A DNA stretch of 64,000 nucleotides from Exiguobacterium algae. GTDB lineage: Bacteria > Bacillota > Bacilli > Exiguobacteriales > Exiguobacteriaceae. The stretch spans positions 975,849 through 1,039,848 of the forward strand of contig NZ_JACSKZ010000001.1 in NCBI RefSeq assembly GCF_018617875.1. The letters are read 5' to 3'. Positions within the stretch are counted from its first letter, which is position 1. Every line of letters starts with the position of its first letter. A program made the translations under genes and the position numbers. Below the pieces are notes generated by a model, which was not told the origin of the DNA, did not search any database, and saw only the letters and a list, made by a program, of their open reading frames with translations. Shown in pieces: positions 1-7,950 of this stretch.

Positions 1-43
1 AAGGAAAAGCCATGACCAAGATTTTGAGAGGGAGTGAGATGTG

Positions 44-472
44 ATGGATTACACGACTTTGGTCGATGCGGAACGACTCGATTCCTTTACACACCTGATT
101 GACGTGATCGACGAGCATTTACCGGAAGGGTTCGAGAAAACGACCGACGGCCATGGGGTTCATTACGTCGTCCCGCTCTCGATTTATCCTCCCGGCTATC
201 ATGTGACCCCGGGGAAGCCTTTACCGTTCATCAGTGTGATTGCCCAAAAGCGGCACATCGGACTCTATCATATGGGGATTTATTCGAATCCGGAACTGCT
301 CCGTTGGTTCGAGCAACAGTACGCCGAGCGCGTCCCGACGAAGCTCGACATGGGGAAAAGCTGTATCCGGTTCAACAACGTCAAACGAATCCCGTTCGAC
401 CTGGTCGGGGAACTCGTCGAACAGATGACGCCCGCGCAATGGATTGACGTGTACGCAGGAAGCCGAGGCTAG
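44..472 (+). CDS. DUF1801 domain-containing protein
   Basis: About 142 residues, the usual size of single-domain DUF1801 proteins (YdhG/CyaY-like fold). The stretch reading YVVPLSIYPPGYH followed by a QKRHIGLYHMGIY segment is typical of the family, whose biochemical role is not settled. No signal peptide or membrane segment, so probably cytosolic. The ATG at 44 is preferred over the GTG at 41 because a GGGAG ribosome site lies about 10 bases upstream; the choice shifts the protein by one residue. A strong terminator follows at once, so it ends a transcription unit whose start is outside or at the edge of the window. Confidence 0.75.
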   Translation: MDYTTLVDAERLDSFTHLIDVIDEHLPEGFEKTTDGHGVHYVVPLSIYPPGYHVTPGKPLPFISVIAQKRHIGLYHMGIYSNPELLRWFEQQYAERVPTKLDMGKSCIRFNNVKRIPFDLVGELVEQMTPAQWIDVYAGSRG

Positions 473-490
473 AACAGCCTCGGTTTTTTC
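461..490 (+). terminator. Rho-independent terminator after DUF1801 gene
   Basis: Stem GCCGAGGCT paired with AGCCTCGG across a short AGAAC loop, followed by TTTTTT. The stop codon lies in the hairpin. Confidence 0.85.
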
Positions 491-519
491 ACAGCCGATT
501 GGAGAAAGGAGGGACAAGG

Positions 520-1161
520 ATGCCACGCTGGCTCAAAATCAGCTTGTTTTTGACCGGATTCGGTGTGATCTTCTACATCACCCATTTTCATTATGATCTA
601 CGTCCGGCCGATATCCGGGATCTCGTCTTATCGTTCGGCTGGTGGGGTCCGCTCTTGTTCATCCTCCTGTACGCCATCGGACCGGTCGCGTTCCTTCCGA
701 CATCGGTCCTCTCGCTCGGGGCCGGACTCGCGTTCGGCGTCTGGCCCGGTGTCCTCTACATCCTCATCGGTGCAACGGCCGCGGCGACGACCGGTTACGT
801 AATGGGGCGTTTGTTCGGGCGCTCCGTCCTGAACGTCGAACGCTATCCCTGGTCAGAAAAGATGTTCAGTCAAATGGAGGAGCGCGGATTCTGGTATGTC
901 TTTATTTTGCGGCTCATCCCGATCGTCAGCTTTGACTTACTGAGCTATGCGGGCGGAATCGCCAAGGTTCGTTTTCGCGCCTTTCTAATTGCGACGTTTT
1001 TCGGCATGATTCCCGGGACGTTTGCCTATAGCTTCCTTGGGGCGAGTCTCGCCTCAGGCAGCATGAAAACGTTCCTGATCGCAGTCTCCGTCTTCGTCAG
1101 TCTGCTCGTCATCACGTACTTGTTCCGCGAGCCGGTCAAACGCTGGCTCGGACTTAAATAA
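520..1161 (+). CDS. TVP38/TMEM64 (VTT/DedA-like) membrane protein
   Basis: About 213 residues with five or six hydrophobic segments. The central part (about residues 50-170) carries the VTT/SNARE-associated signature: a Gly/Pro-rich VAFLPTSVLSLGAGLAFG loop, a GRLFGR motif, and an ILRLIPIVSFDLLSYAGG amphipathic re-entrant segment typical of the TVP38/DedA group, some of which scramble or flip lipids. The in-frame ATG at 499 is rejected because an AAAGGAGGG ribosome site sits between it and the ATG at 520. The gene stands alone between a terminator and a chemoreceptor gene. Substrate unknown. Confidence 0.85.
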   Translation: MPRWLKISLFLTGFGVIFYITHFHYDLRPADIRDLVLSFGWWGPLLFILLYAIGPVAFLPTSVLSLGAGLAFGVWPGVLYILIGATAAATTGYVMGRLFGRSVLNVERYPWSEKMFSQMEERGFWYVFILRLIPIVSFDLLSYAGGIAKVRFRAFLIATFFGMIPGTFAYSFLGASLASGSMKTFLIAVSVFVSLLVITYLFREPVKRWLGLK

Positions 1162-1317
1162 GCATCCAAAAACACCCATTCGCTCGCACAACCACCCGGG
1201 AAGCCGCCGCTTCCTTTTCTTTTTGCGCCAATGTGCAAAATCGGTAAACAATCGGGACGTTTGTCCGATAATAACATAGCTACCCCACACACTATGACCA
1301 GATTGCGAGGAATGAAC

Positions 1318-2850
1318 ATGAGCTCTAACAAACGAAATTCATTGATGCTGTTGTCGACGTTTATTATGCTATTCACGTCGATCATCGTTCACGTGTTACA
1401 CCGTTTCACCAATTTCGCTGACACCTATACCATCCTTCAAAACGGAGGGGACGGGTATGCCTACTCAGGTCTGACATGGGTGCTGTTCTTCATCCCGATC
1501 CTGTTCTACGGGTTCATGGTCGTCACGACGAAAAAGTGGACGCACACGTTCCCTTACTGGATGATGCTCACCCTCACGTTCACGAGCATCTCGACCATCG
1601 CCGGTGGACAGGGACTTGCGGAGTATCACTTCTCAATCTTTGTCGTCCTAGCCGTCTTATCCTACATGCGCCGCATGGATTTGATCATCATCAGTACGTC
1701 TATTTTTGTCGTCCAGCACTTGGCCGGTTATTTCCTGCTCCCTGAAATGATTTGCGGGACGAGCGACTATCCGTTCAGTTTGTTACTTATCCATGCGATG
1801 TACCTGCTGTTACTCTGCATCTCCATCGTCGCACAGATCAAGGTCCGCAATACGGAAACGGGTCGCGCGGAAGCACAAGAGGCGGAGACACGCTACTTGC
1901 TTCAACAGACGGTTGCTGACGCGAGCCGTCTCGTCTCATCATTGAAAGAGCATGCACATGAACTCGAGGCCGCTGCCAACCAGTCGCTCCAGTCCGGTGA
2001 ACAGATTGCGGTCACGGTCGACCCAATCGTCGCCCACGCTTCGTCTCAACAGGAATCGATGGTCAAAGGCGCTGACGAGATCCAATCGATTCGTTCGCTC
2101 ACTGCCCTCATCCAGGAACGGATGGCGCAAACCGCAGCCGCCTCTTCCCGCATCGCTAAAGATGCCAACGCCGGGAATGAAGATATGCGTCTCATGGAAG
2201 CGAAAGTGAATGAGATCATCGCCGAGTCCGAACAGCTTGAACAGGTCGTCGCCACGATGGTGAACCGCTCGACCGAGATCCAAGGCATCCTGCAACAAGT
2301 CGGCACGATCAGCGAACAGACGAACATGCTCGCTTTGAACGCATCCATCGAAGCAGCCCGTGCCGGGGAAGCCGGGCGCGGCTTCGCCGTCGTCGCAGCA
2401 GAGGTCGGGAAACTCGCTGCACAGTCGCGTGAATATGCGTCTGAGATGACACGTGTACTTGGCGGACTGATGGAAGACACGACAATCGTCTCGAAATCAG
2501 CCTCAACCTTCAAACAAGCGACAGAAAACTGTCAGACGGTATCCGAGGACGTGACCGCGGTCTTTGGTCGATTGAGCACTGACGTCGTCGAAATCGATGG
2601 TCAAATCTCATCGATTCAGGAGACACGCCACGCTGTCACGTCACAAATGGAGGCGCTCGAAACCCGTCTCGAATCGACGAAACATGCTGCGAACGAATTG
2701 CAACAACAAATTCATCACGTCGCCGCAGCCACGGAAGAACAAGTCGCCATCCAAAAAGAGCTCAGCTCGATGTCCGACCGTCTCGCCGCCACGGCGAACA
2801 CGCTCGAAGACGTCACTGGGCAATTGGAAGAACGATCACAGGCGGAATAA
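1318..2850 (+). CDS. methyl-accepting chemotaxis protein with multi-pass N-terminal sensor
   Basis: About 510 residues. The first ~180 residues are mostly membrane, with about six hydrophobic segments and no large extracellular loop, unlike the classical two-TM receptor with an external ligand domain. The rest is a long coiled coil containing the CheA/CheW-binding hairpin tip ([20 protein letters not shown] then [14 protein letters not shown]). It therefore probably senses a membrane-borne or membrane-state signal and feeds the flagellar chemotaxis pathway. The ATG at 1318 is chosen because GCGAGG lies seven bases upstream; ATGs at 1231 and 1312 are poorly placed. Followed by a strong terminator. 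Confidence 0.88.
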   Translation: MSSNKRNSLMLLSTFIMLFTSIIVHVLHRFTNFADTYTILQNGGDGYAYSGLTWVLFFIPILFYGFMVVTTKKWTHTFPYWMMLTLTFTSISTIAGGQGLAEYHFSIFVVLAVLSYMRRMDLIIISTSIFVVQHLAGYFLLPEMICGTSDYPFSLLLIHAMYLLLLCISIVAQIKVRNTETGRAEAQEAETRYLLQQTVADASRLVSSLKEHAHELEAAANQSLQSGEQIAVTVDPIVAHASSQQESMVKGADEIQSIRSLTALIQERMAQTAAASSRIAKDANAGNEDMRLMEAKVNEIIAESEQLEQVVATMVNRSTEIQGILQQVGTISEQTNMLALNASIEAARAGEAGRGFAVVAAEVGKLAAQSREYASEMTRVLGGLMEDTTIVSKSASTFKQATENCQTVSEDVTAVFGRLSTDVVEIDGQISSIQETRHAVTSQMEALETRLESTKHAANELQQQIHHVAAATEEQVAIQKELSSMSDRLAATANTLEDVTGQLEERSQAE

Positions 2851-2867
2851 CACATCGGCAACACATG

Positions 2868-2898
2868 AAAAGACGATGAGCGCGCTCATCGTCTTTTT
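2868..2898. terminator. bidirectional terminator between chemoreceptor and NmrA-like gene
   Basis: Perfect stem AAGACGATGAGCG / CGCTCATCGTCTT with A-run before and T-run after, able to end both converging genes. Confidence 0.85.
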
Positions 2899-2909
2899 CG
2901 TTACTTTTT

Positions 2910-3767
2910 TCAGTCCTCGATCAATTGTCGAAGTGCCTCCCGGATCGGTGTGACCGGACGGCCGAGTACCGGTTCGAAGTCGCTGTCGCTTACTTCCAAA
3001 GTTCCTTGCCGGATACTCTTTTGAATCCCGACCACGAGCGGCAGCATCGATTCCGGGACCCCTGCCCCGCGCATCGTCTCCTCGTATGCTTCCAAATTCA
3101 ACTCCTGGAACGGGACGTCGCGCCCAAGGACATCGCTCAGTGCATCGACCAGTTCCCGTTGCGTGAGGAGCGGGCCTGACAACTCGTAAACGGCGCTATC
3201 CTGCTGTTCTTTGAGCAGCACGTTCGCCGCTGCCTCGGCGTAGTCTTCCTGAAGTGCCCATCCGACTTTTCCATCACGGGCCGCTGTCACCCACGGCGCA
3301 CCGGCGATGACACCCTGGATACTCGGTAACTCGTTTTCTAAGTACCAGTTGTTCCGAAGAAAGGCGTAAGGGATGCCCGACTCCTGAATCGCTTCTTCCG
3401 TGACGACATGAGGAGGCGCCATCAAATTTTCACTGTCCGTTGCGTCCGCGATACTCGTATAGGCGATAAACTGCACACCGGCACGTTTCGCCGCTTCGAC
3501 CGCGTTCGTATGTTGGCGGACCCGGGTATCGTTGTCCCCGTCCGTCGAGATGATCAACAACCGCTCGACCCCGTCGAACGCTTTGTCGAGCGACTCCGGC
3601 TGATCGAAATCACCGTGCCGGACATCGACTCCCTTTTCCTTCAAGGCGTCCGCTTTTTCCGGGTCCCGGACGCTGACAGCGAGATCCTCGGGTGCGACGG
3701 AGAGCAATAACTTCTCTACAATTTTCGACCCGAGCTTCCCGGTCGCGCCGGTCACTAAATATTTCAT
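2910..3767 (-). CDS. NmrA-like NAD(P)-binding oxidoreductase (QorB-type SDR)
   Basis: 285 residues. An N-terminal Rossmann motif, TGATGKLGSKIVE (about residues 6-18), is followed by the atypical-SDR core with YTSIADATDS and the FLRNNWYLEN stretch characteristic of NmrA/QorB proteins. These bind NAD(P)H and act either as quinone reductases or as redox sensors; catalysis cannot be read from sequence alone. No Tyr-x3-Lys catalytic pair of classical SDRs is obvious. AAGGGG lies about eight bases before the ATG. Transcribed alone; the upstream minus-strand gene has its own terminator. Confidence 0.82.
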   Translation of the reverse strand: MKYLVTGATGKLGSKIVEKLLLSVAPEDLAVSVRDPEKADALKEKGVDVRHGDFDQPESLDKAFDGVERLLIISTDGDNDTRVRQHTNAVEAAKRAGVQFIAYTSIADATDSENLMAPPHVVTEEAIQESGIPYAFLRNNWYLENELPSIQGVIAGAPWVTAARDGKVGWALQEDYAEAAANVLLKEQQDSAVYELSGPLLTQRELVDALSDVLGRDVPFQELNLEAYEETMRGAGVPESMLPLVVGIQKSIRQGTLEVSDSDFEPVLGRPVTPIREALRQLIED

Positions 3768-3826
3768 TCGTTCATCCCCTTTGATCCATGATTGTACGTT
3801 TATTCCCGTTATCCTTCCTGCTATAA

Positions 3827-3855
3827 CAAAAAACGTGCGGTCAAATGCCGCACGT
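3827..3855 (-). terminator. terminator after DUF305 gene
   Basis: On the minus strand: ACGTGCGG, loop, CCGCACGT, then a run of six T. Confidence 0.85.
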
Positions 3856-3860
3856 CTCGC

Positions 3861-4346
3861 TTATTCTTCATTCTCCTCTTGCTCTTCTTTCGCCTCTTCT
3901 TTTTCTTCCAAATCTTTGATCAGTTGTTTCATCTCATCGATTTCGCGGCGTTGTGTCTCGATGATCCCGTCCGCCAACTCCCGGACACGCGGATCTTCGA
4001 TTTGGGCACGTTCACTCGTCAAAATCGCAATCGAGTGATGGGGAATCATCGCTTTCATCCAACTGACATCGTCCACCGTCGTCTGGCTTCGAACGAGCCA
4101 AAGCGATACACTGAAGACAAGAACACTCGTTCCGAGGATGATGAAGTTGACCGTTTTATTTTTATACATGCCCCACATGAACAACAGCATGACGAACGCC
4201 ATGACCGAACCCATGATGAGCGCCATGTAAAGGCGGGTTTGACTATAGAAAATATGACTGATTTGGAAAACGTTCAAATACATGAGCCAGTACATGAGAA
4301 ATGTGGATACAAAAATCATAATCCCGAATTTACCGTAAGATTTCAT
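3861..4346 (-). CDS. DUF305 membrane protein
   Basis: 161 residues. Three or four hydrophobic segments occupy residues ~5-95. The DUF305 core follows: WMKAMIPHHSIAILTSERAQ, with a conserved MIPHH histidine pair, then DPRVRELADGIIETQRREI. The C-terminus is a Glu-rich coiled coil. DUF305 proteins often sit near copper-resistance genes, and the His pair and Met residues suggest a metal-related role, but function is unproven. It is transcribed divergently from the two-component operon across a 415-base gap that contains the direct-repeat site at 4446, so it may belong to the same regulon. Confidence 0.8.
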   Translation of the reverse strand: MKSYGKFGIMIFVSTFLMYWLMYLNVFQISHIFYSQTRLYMALIMGSVMAFVMLLFMWGMYKNKTVNFIILGTSVLVFSVSLWLVRSQTTVDDVSWMKAMIPHHSIAILTSERAQIEDPRVRELADGIIETQRREIDEMKQLIKDLEEKEEAKEEQEENEE

Positions 4347-4761
4347 CTAACTCCGTCCCTTCTGTTATGAGTCTAGAAGTTCTTTTACCGTTTTCATAAC
4401 GGCTAAAACATGCGTGACTTACCTCACAATAGCTTCGGAGCGGGCTTTCACGTCTTTTTCACAATTGAAGGGTACACTGTCAGAATTGAGAAGAGATTTT
4501 AGAGAAGAAGGGCTGAATCCACAGAATAGGACGCAATGCACTGATACAACCTGCTTGCGCCTATACCGAATGAATCTAGAAGTGATGCTTCCATCACAGG
4601 GAAAACCACTAAAAAATATTTTTTTCTTTCTCGCTGTCTTTTTCGAGAACAGATACGGTCACGATGAGCAAGTTACGATTCATGTCCCTGTTCTCTGCGG
4701 CAGGAATTAAGAGAAATGACACGAACAAAAACGATAGGGAACCAAACGAGGAGGAACATAT
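4347..4761. other. divergent regulatory region, DUF305 gene / two-component operon
   Basis: 415 bases with no convincing gene; a 98-codon plus-strand reading frame here has no ribosome site and no recognisable composition. It holds the 11-bp direct repeat at 4446-4467, followed by a -10-like TACACT at 4473, and a weak GTTTTCATAAC/G hairpin near 4391. The leader to the GTG start at 4762 would be nearly 280 bases if transcription begins just after the repeat; I see no recognisable riboswitch in it. Confidence 0.6.
4446..4467 (+). promoter_or_regulatory. candidate response-regulator direct-repeat operator (copy 1)
   Basis: Two 11-bp half sites in tandem, TTTCACGTCTT then TTTCACAATTG, matching 18 of 22 positions with the site at 10046. 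One helical-turn spacing of TTTCA half sites is what OmpR/PhoB-type dimers bind. A GTACACT -10-like element starts about 5 bases downstream. Confidence 0.55.
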
Positions 4762-5436
4762 GTGAACATCCTGATTGTCGATGACGAGGAGAAGATGCGG
4801 CATTTGTTGCGCCTGTTTTTAGAAGGAGACGGGTATTCCTGCATCGAGGCAAGCAATGCCCCAACCGCGCTCGAAAAACTTTCAGAACGACCTGATTTAG
4901 TTATTGTCGATATTATGATGCCTGGAGTCGATGGCATCACGCTCTGCCAACAGTTAAAGACCCTTGACCCGGACTTACCGGTCGTCCTCTTAACTGCCCG
5001 GTCGGATAATGAGACGACAATCCGCGGACTCGATGCCGGAGCGGACGACTACGTAACCAAACCATTTGACGGAAATGTGCTGCTGGCCCGTATCCGTGCC
5101 GTCTTGCGCCGAAGCCGGGTGACGAGTGCCAGTTATGGACCTCTGCGTTATGACGAGGAGAGCGGCCGGGTCCTGTACGAGGAACACGAAATCGTGTTGA
5201 CACCGAAAGCGACGGCAATTTTAAAGCTGTTCCTCCAGCACCCGAACCGGCTATTCAACCGGATGGATTTATACGATCTCGTTTGGCCTTATTCCGCTGA
5301 ATCCGACCCACGTACGGTCGATGCCCACATCCGGATGATTCGGGATAAGCTCGGCGAAGCCGGTTTCCCGATTGATGACTATTTGAAGACGGTATGGGGC
5401 CGCGGCTATCGCTGGACCGAGGAGCGCTCCGGATGA
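4762..5436 (+). CDS. OmpR-family response regulator
   Basis: 224 residues. The receiver domain (1-~118) has acidic pocket DDEE, phospho-acceptor Asp in VIVDIMMPG (about residue 51), Thr/Ser switch LLTARSD, and Lys in YVTKPFD. The C-terminal winged helix (~130-222) ends with TVDAHIRMIRDKLG and a TVWGRGYRW wing. The start is a GTG preceded by GAGGAGGA; the ATG two bases earlier is immediately closed by TGA. It overlaps the kinase gene by ATGA. Its location with metal-efflux genes and the shared repeat upstream of this operon and the oxidase suggest that it controls the metal cluster; the inducing ion is not readable. Confidence 0.92.
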   Translation: MNILIVDDEEKMRHLLRLFLEGDGYSCIEASNAPTALEKLSERPDLVIVDIMMPGVDGITLCQQLKTLDPDLPVVLLTARSDNETTIRGLDAGADDYVTKPFDGNVLLARIRAVLRRSRVTSASYGPLRYDEESGRVLYEEHEIVLTPKATAILKLFLQHPNRLFNRMDLYDLVWPYSAESDPRTVDAHIRMIRDKLGEAGFPIDDYLKTVWGRGYRWTEERSG

Positions 5437-6839
5437 AGGCGAGTCGTAACAGTCTTCCGTTCCGAATCAGCCTCATCTTCTTGTTGTCGACCTTACTGAT
5501 TGAAGGAGTGCTCTTTTTATTGCTTTATCACACCTTGCTCGGGGAGCGCGTCGTCGAAGAAATTGATCGTCTCGAATCGCGGGCCGAGAGTCACGCAAGC
5601 GTCTTGAGCACGAGTTTTAATGCCGAGACGATCGGGCACGTTGCGAGAATGGAAAGCGAGACCGATACAAAAGTCGCCATCACCGGCCCGGATCAGGAAA
5701 TCTTACGCACCTCCCGTCAGTTCCCGTCCGTCTTGAGCGGAATCGTGGACGCTAAAGCCGCCACCGGGGTGATGGATGAGACGACCGTCCTCGAGGAGGA
5801 CTGGGAAAACGAGGCGTATCTGGCCGTGCGGACACCGATCGGTGAGACGGCGGGCACGCGTTACGGATATGTCTATATGTTCATGCCGACTGAAATCATT
5901 CACGGGATCAGTCACCGTCTCCAATTACGATTCATCTATATCACTGCGATTGCTCTCGTCACGACCATCCTGACGTTCATCCTGTTGAGCCGCTTGATTT
6001 CACGACCGATTCAATCACTCAAACAGGCGACCGAGCGGGTCCTGACCGACCCGGACAATCTCCAACTCCCGACGAACCGGGTCGACGAAATCGGTGAGCT
6101 CGCCCGGTCCATCGAATCCATGTCGACCGAGCTGTCACGTCTTCGAAAAGAACGGAATCAATTCCTGTCTGATTTGTCACACGAAATTAAGACCCCGCTC
6201 ACCTATTTGCGCGGCTATGCAGAAATCGCCTCGAAAGCGAATACACCTGATGCATTGAAAGAACAGTCCATCCAGACGATTCTTGAAGAAAGCCGTGCCC
6301 TGACAGAACTCGTGGAGAACGCGTTTCAATTCGCCCAGCTCGATGAGAACACGTTTTTGTTGCAACGGGAAGAAGTCGACGTCGACACATTTTGTGCGGA
6401 CGTCGGTCGCATGATGAGCACCATGTTCCGGATGACATCGATTCAATTCCAGCATCAGCCTACCGGTCAAAAGAACGGGTTGTCTCTTTCCTTGGACCGC
6501 CACCGCATGTTGCAAGTGTTTCGCTCGCTCGCACATAATGCCATCGAGCACAGTGAGGCCAAGCATGTGACGTTTTCTTCTAATGTCACAACCAATGAGC
6601 TCCGGTTGACGTTACGCGATGACGGGAAAGGAATCCCACCGGAAGATTTGCCTCACATCTTTGACCGTCTGTATCGCGTCGAGAAATCCCGTTCCCGTCA
6701 GACTGGCGGGAGTGGACTCGGGCTGGCCATCGCCGATCAAATCGTCCATCTCCATGACGGTTCGTTAAACGTCCAATCGGATAAGACCGGCACATCGTTC
6801 ACCGTCAGCTTGCCACTCTTAAAATCGACACCAAACTGA
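5433..6839 (+). CDS. sensor histidine kinase, partner of upstream regulator
   Basis: About 468 residues. TM1 (~10-30), an external region of ~130 residues, TM2 (~168-190), HAMP, then the HisKA box SDLSHEIKTPLTYLRG and HATPase with DDGKGIPPEDLPHIFDRLYR and GGSGLGLAI. The start at 5433 forms an ATGA overlap with the regulator and has GAGG ten bases upstream; the ATG at 5394 lies inside the regulator gene. The external domain has no obvious His/Met cluster, so it gives no direct sign of which ion is sensed. Ends at a bidirectional terminator. Confidence 0.92.
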   Translation: MKASRNSLPFRISLIFLLSTLLIEGVLFLLLYHTLLGERVVEEIDRLESRAESHASVLSTSFNAETIGHVARMESETDTKVAITGPDQEILRTSRQFPSVLSGIVDAKAATGVMDETTVLEEDWENEAYLAVRTPIGETAGTRYGYVYMFMPTEIIHGISHRLQLRFIYITAIALVTTILTFILLSRLISRPIQSLKQATERVLTDPDNLQLPTNRVDEIGELARSIESMSTELSRLRKERNQFLSDLSHEIKTPLTYLRGYAEIASKANTPDALKEQSIQTILEESRALTELVENAFQFAQLDENTFLLQREEVDVDTFCADVGRMMSTMFRMTSIQFQHQPTGQKNGLSLSLDRHRMLQVFRSLAHNAIEHSEAKHVTFSSNVTTNELRLTLRDDGKGIPPEDLPHIFDRLYRVEKSRSRQTGGSGLGLAIADQIVHLHDGSLNVQSDKTGTSFTVSLPLLKSTPN

Positions 6840-6881
6840 AAAGACGAACGGAATCGTGCAAAACGCACCCGTTCGTCTTTT
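6839..6881. terminator. bidirectional terminator, kinase / lipoprotein genes
   Basis: AAAAGACGAACGG and CCGTTCGTCTTTT arms enclose a second small GTGC/GCAC hairpin; A-run and T-run on opposite sides serve both strands. Confidence 0.8.
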
Positions 6882-6917
6882 CACCGGACATCGCTCACTT
6901 CACGAGGGATGTCTGAT

Positions 6918-7892
6918 TTATTTTATTTCACCTGCTTCTAACAACGGTTTCCACTTGTCATTCGCATACTCATAGACGCTGTTATCCGACGTCACAAGTA
7001 AAATCCGTTCGCCTTTAACGGCCACTTTAATCGGTACAGCACCTTCCGCCAATTCCGGGAGTTCGAAAGGCGTCGCCTTCTTCTCCTCGATATCGTAAAG
7101 GACCCCTTCAAACGATGCGTCCACTTTCCGAACGTAGGCAAGACGTCCCGCGTCGGCAGCGGCCGTCACGATCATTTCGTTTTCGATCAGCGGTTCAAAC
7201 GTATCGCCGCCATCCGTCGATTCAATCATCCCCGAAGGACCATACATGAAGACACGTTCTTGCTCTGTCGCGTCCGCCACGATGCCTGCGAGCTGACGTC
7301 CGTCGACGCCATCCAACTTCATCGGTTCAAACGTCTCACCGCCATCGAATGAACGGTAGAAGCCTGCTTCGAGTTCACTCGTCGCCTCTTCTAAATACAC
7401 ATACAAGCTATCCGCTGCATATCCGGCGCTCATATAGTGGAAGTCCGCCTCACCTGCAAGAGACCGTTCCTCGAGAGTCGACCCGTGGTGTTGACCATGG
7501 ATGACGCCCATCGGATTTTTAAAGTCTGTCCGTCGGTCCGGATGCCCGCTTCCATAGAACCCGCCTTCGACGAGTTCAAAGCCCATATAGTCGTGCCGGT
7601 TTTTCGTCAACACGTACCAGCCGTCCTCACGATGTTCCATCAGACCGGCATGCGTCGCGATGACCGGACGCGCATCTTCCTGCCAAAAGCCGGCCCCGTG
7701 GATATGCGAAACGGTCTCCTCCCCCTTCAGGAGTTGCCAGTTGTCCTCTTCTGCCTGATTTGTCTGTTCAGCTTGATTTTCAGATTGCGATTCTGACACA
7801 TCCTCCGATTGCTCGACGTTCGTCTCGTCTGCAGCGCACGCGGCGAGCAAGAGCGGTGTCATGAGCAACGGTATGATCACTTTATGTTTCAT
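6918..7892 (-). CDS. exported lipoprotein, F510_1955/BNR-propeller-like
   Basis: About 324 residues. The start at 7892 gives a lipoprotein signal peptide with lipobox LLAAC (Cys about residue 18) and has GGAGGGA upstream; the longer frame adds 31 unlikely residues. An acidic, Gln-rich linker follows. Then come repeated motifs typical of sialidase-like propellers: HIHGAGFWQEDARPVIATHAG, FYRSFDGGETFEP and IESTDGGDTFEPL (Asp-box-like). I associate this pattern with the family called F510_1955 glycosylhydrolases, a name from memory; no glycosidase activity is evident. It lies 58 bases downstream of the copper-type ATPase on the same strand, so an extracytoplasmic metal-related role is likely. Confidence 0.72.
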   Translation of the reverse strand: MKHKVIIPLLMTPLLLAACAADETNVEQSEDVSESQSENQAEQTNQAEEDNWQLLKGEETVSHIHGAGFWQEDARPVIATHAGLMEHREDGWYVLTKNRHDYMGFELVEGGFYGSGHPDRRTDFKNPMGVIHGQHHGSTLEERSLAGEADFHYMSAGYAADSLYVYLEEATSELEAGFYRSFDGGETFEPMKLDGVDGRQLAGIVADATEQERVFMYGPSGMIESTDGGDTFEPLIENEMIVTAAADAGRLAYVRKVDASFEGVLYDIEEKKATPFELPELAEGAVPIKVAVKGERILLVTSDNSVYEYANDKWKPLLEAGEIK

Positions 7893-7950
7893 CTTAATCC
7901 CTCCATCTATGCCATCCATCCTAGCATATTTGGTAAAGGTGAAAAAGTTG

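Noticed and set aside
1231..1317. N-terminal extension of the chemoreceptor
   Set aside because: No ribosome site before 1231, and GCGAGG is well spaced only to the ATG at 1318.
4414..4710. 98-codon reading frame upstream of the response regulator
   Set aside because: No ribosome site, covers the promoter and operator region, no recognisable composition.
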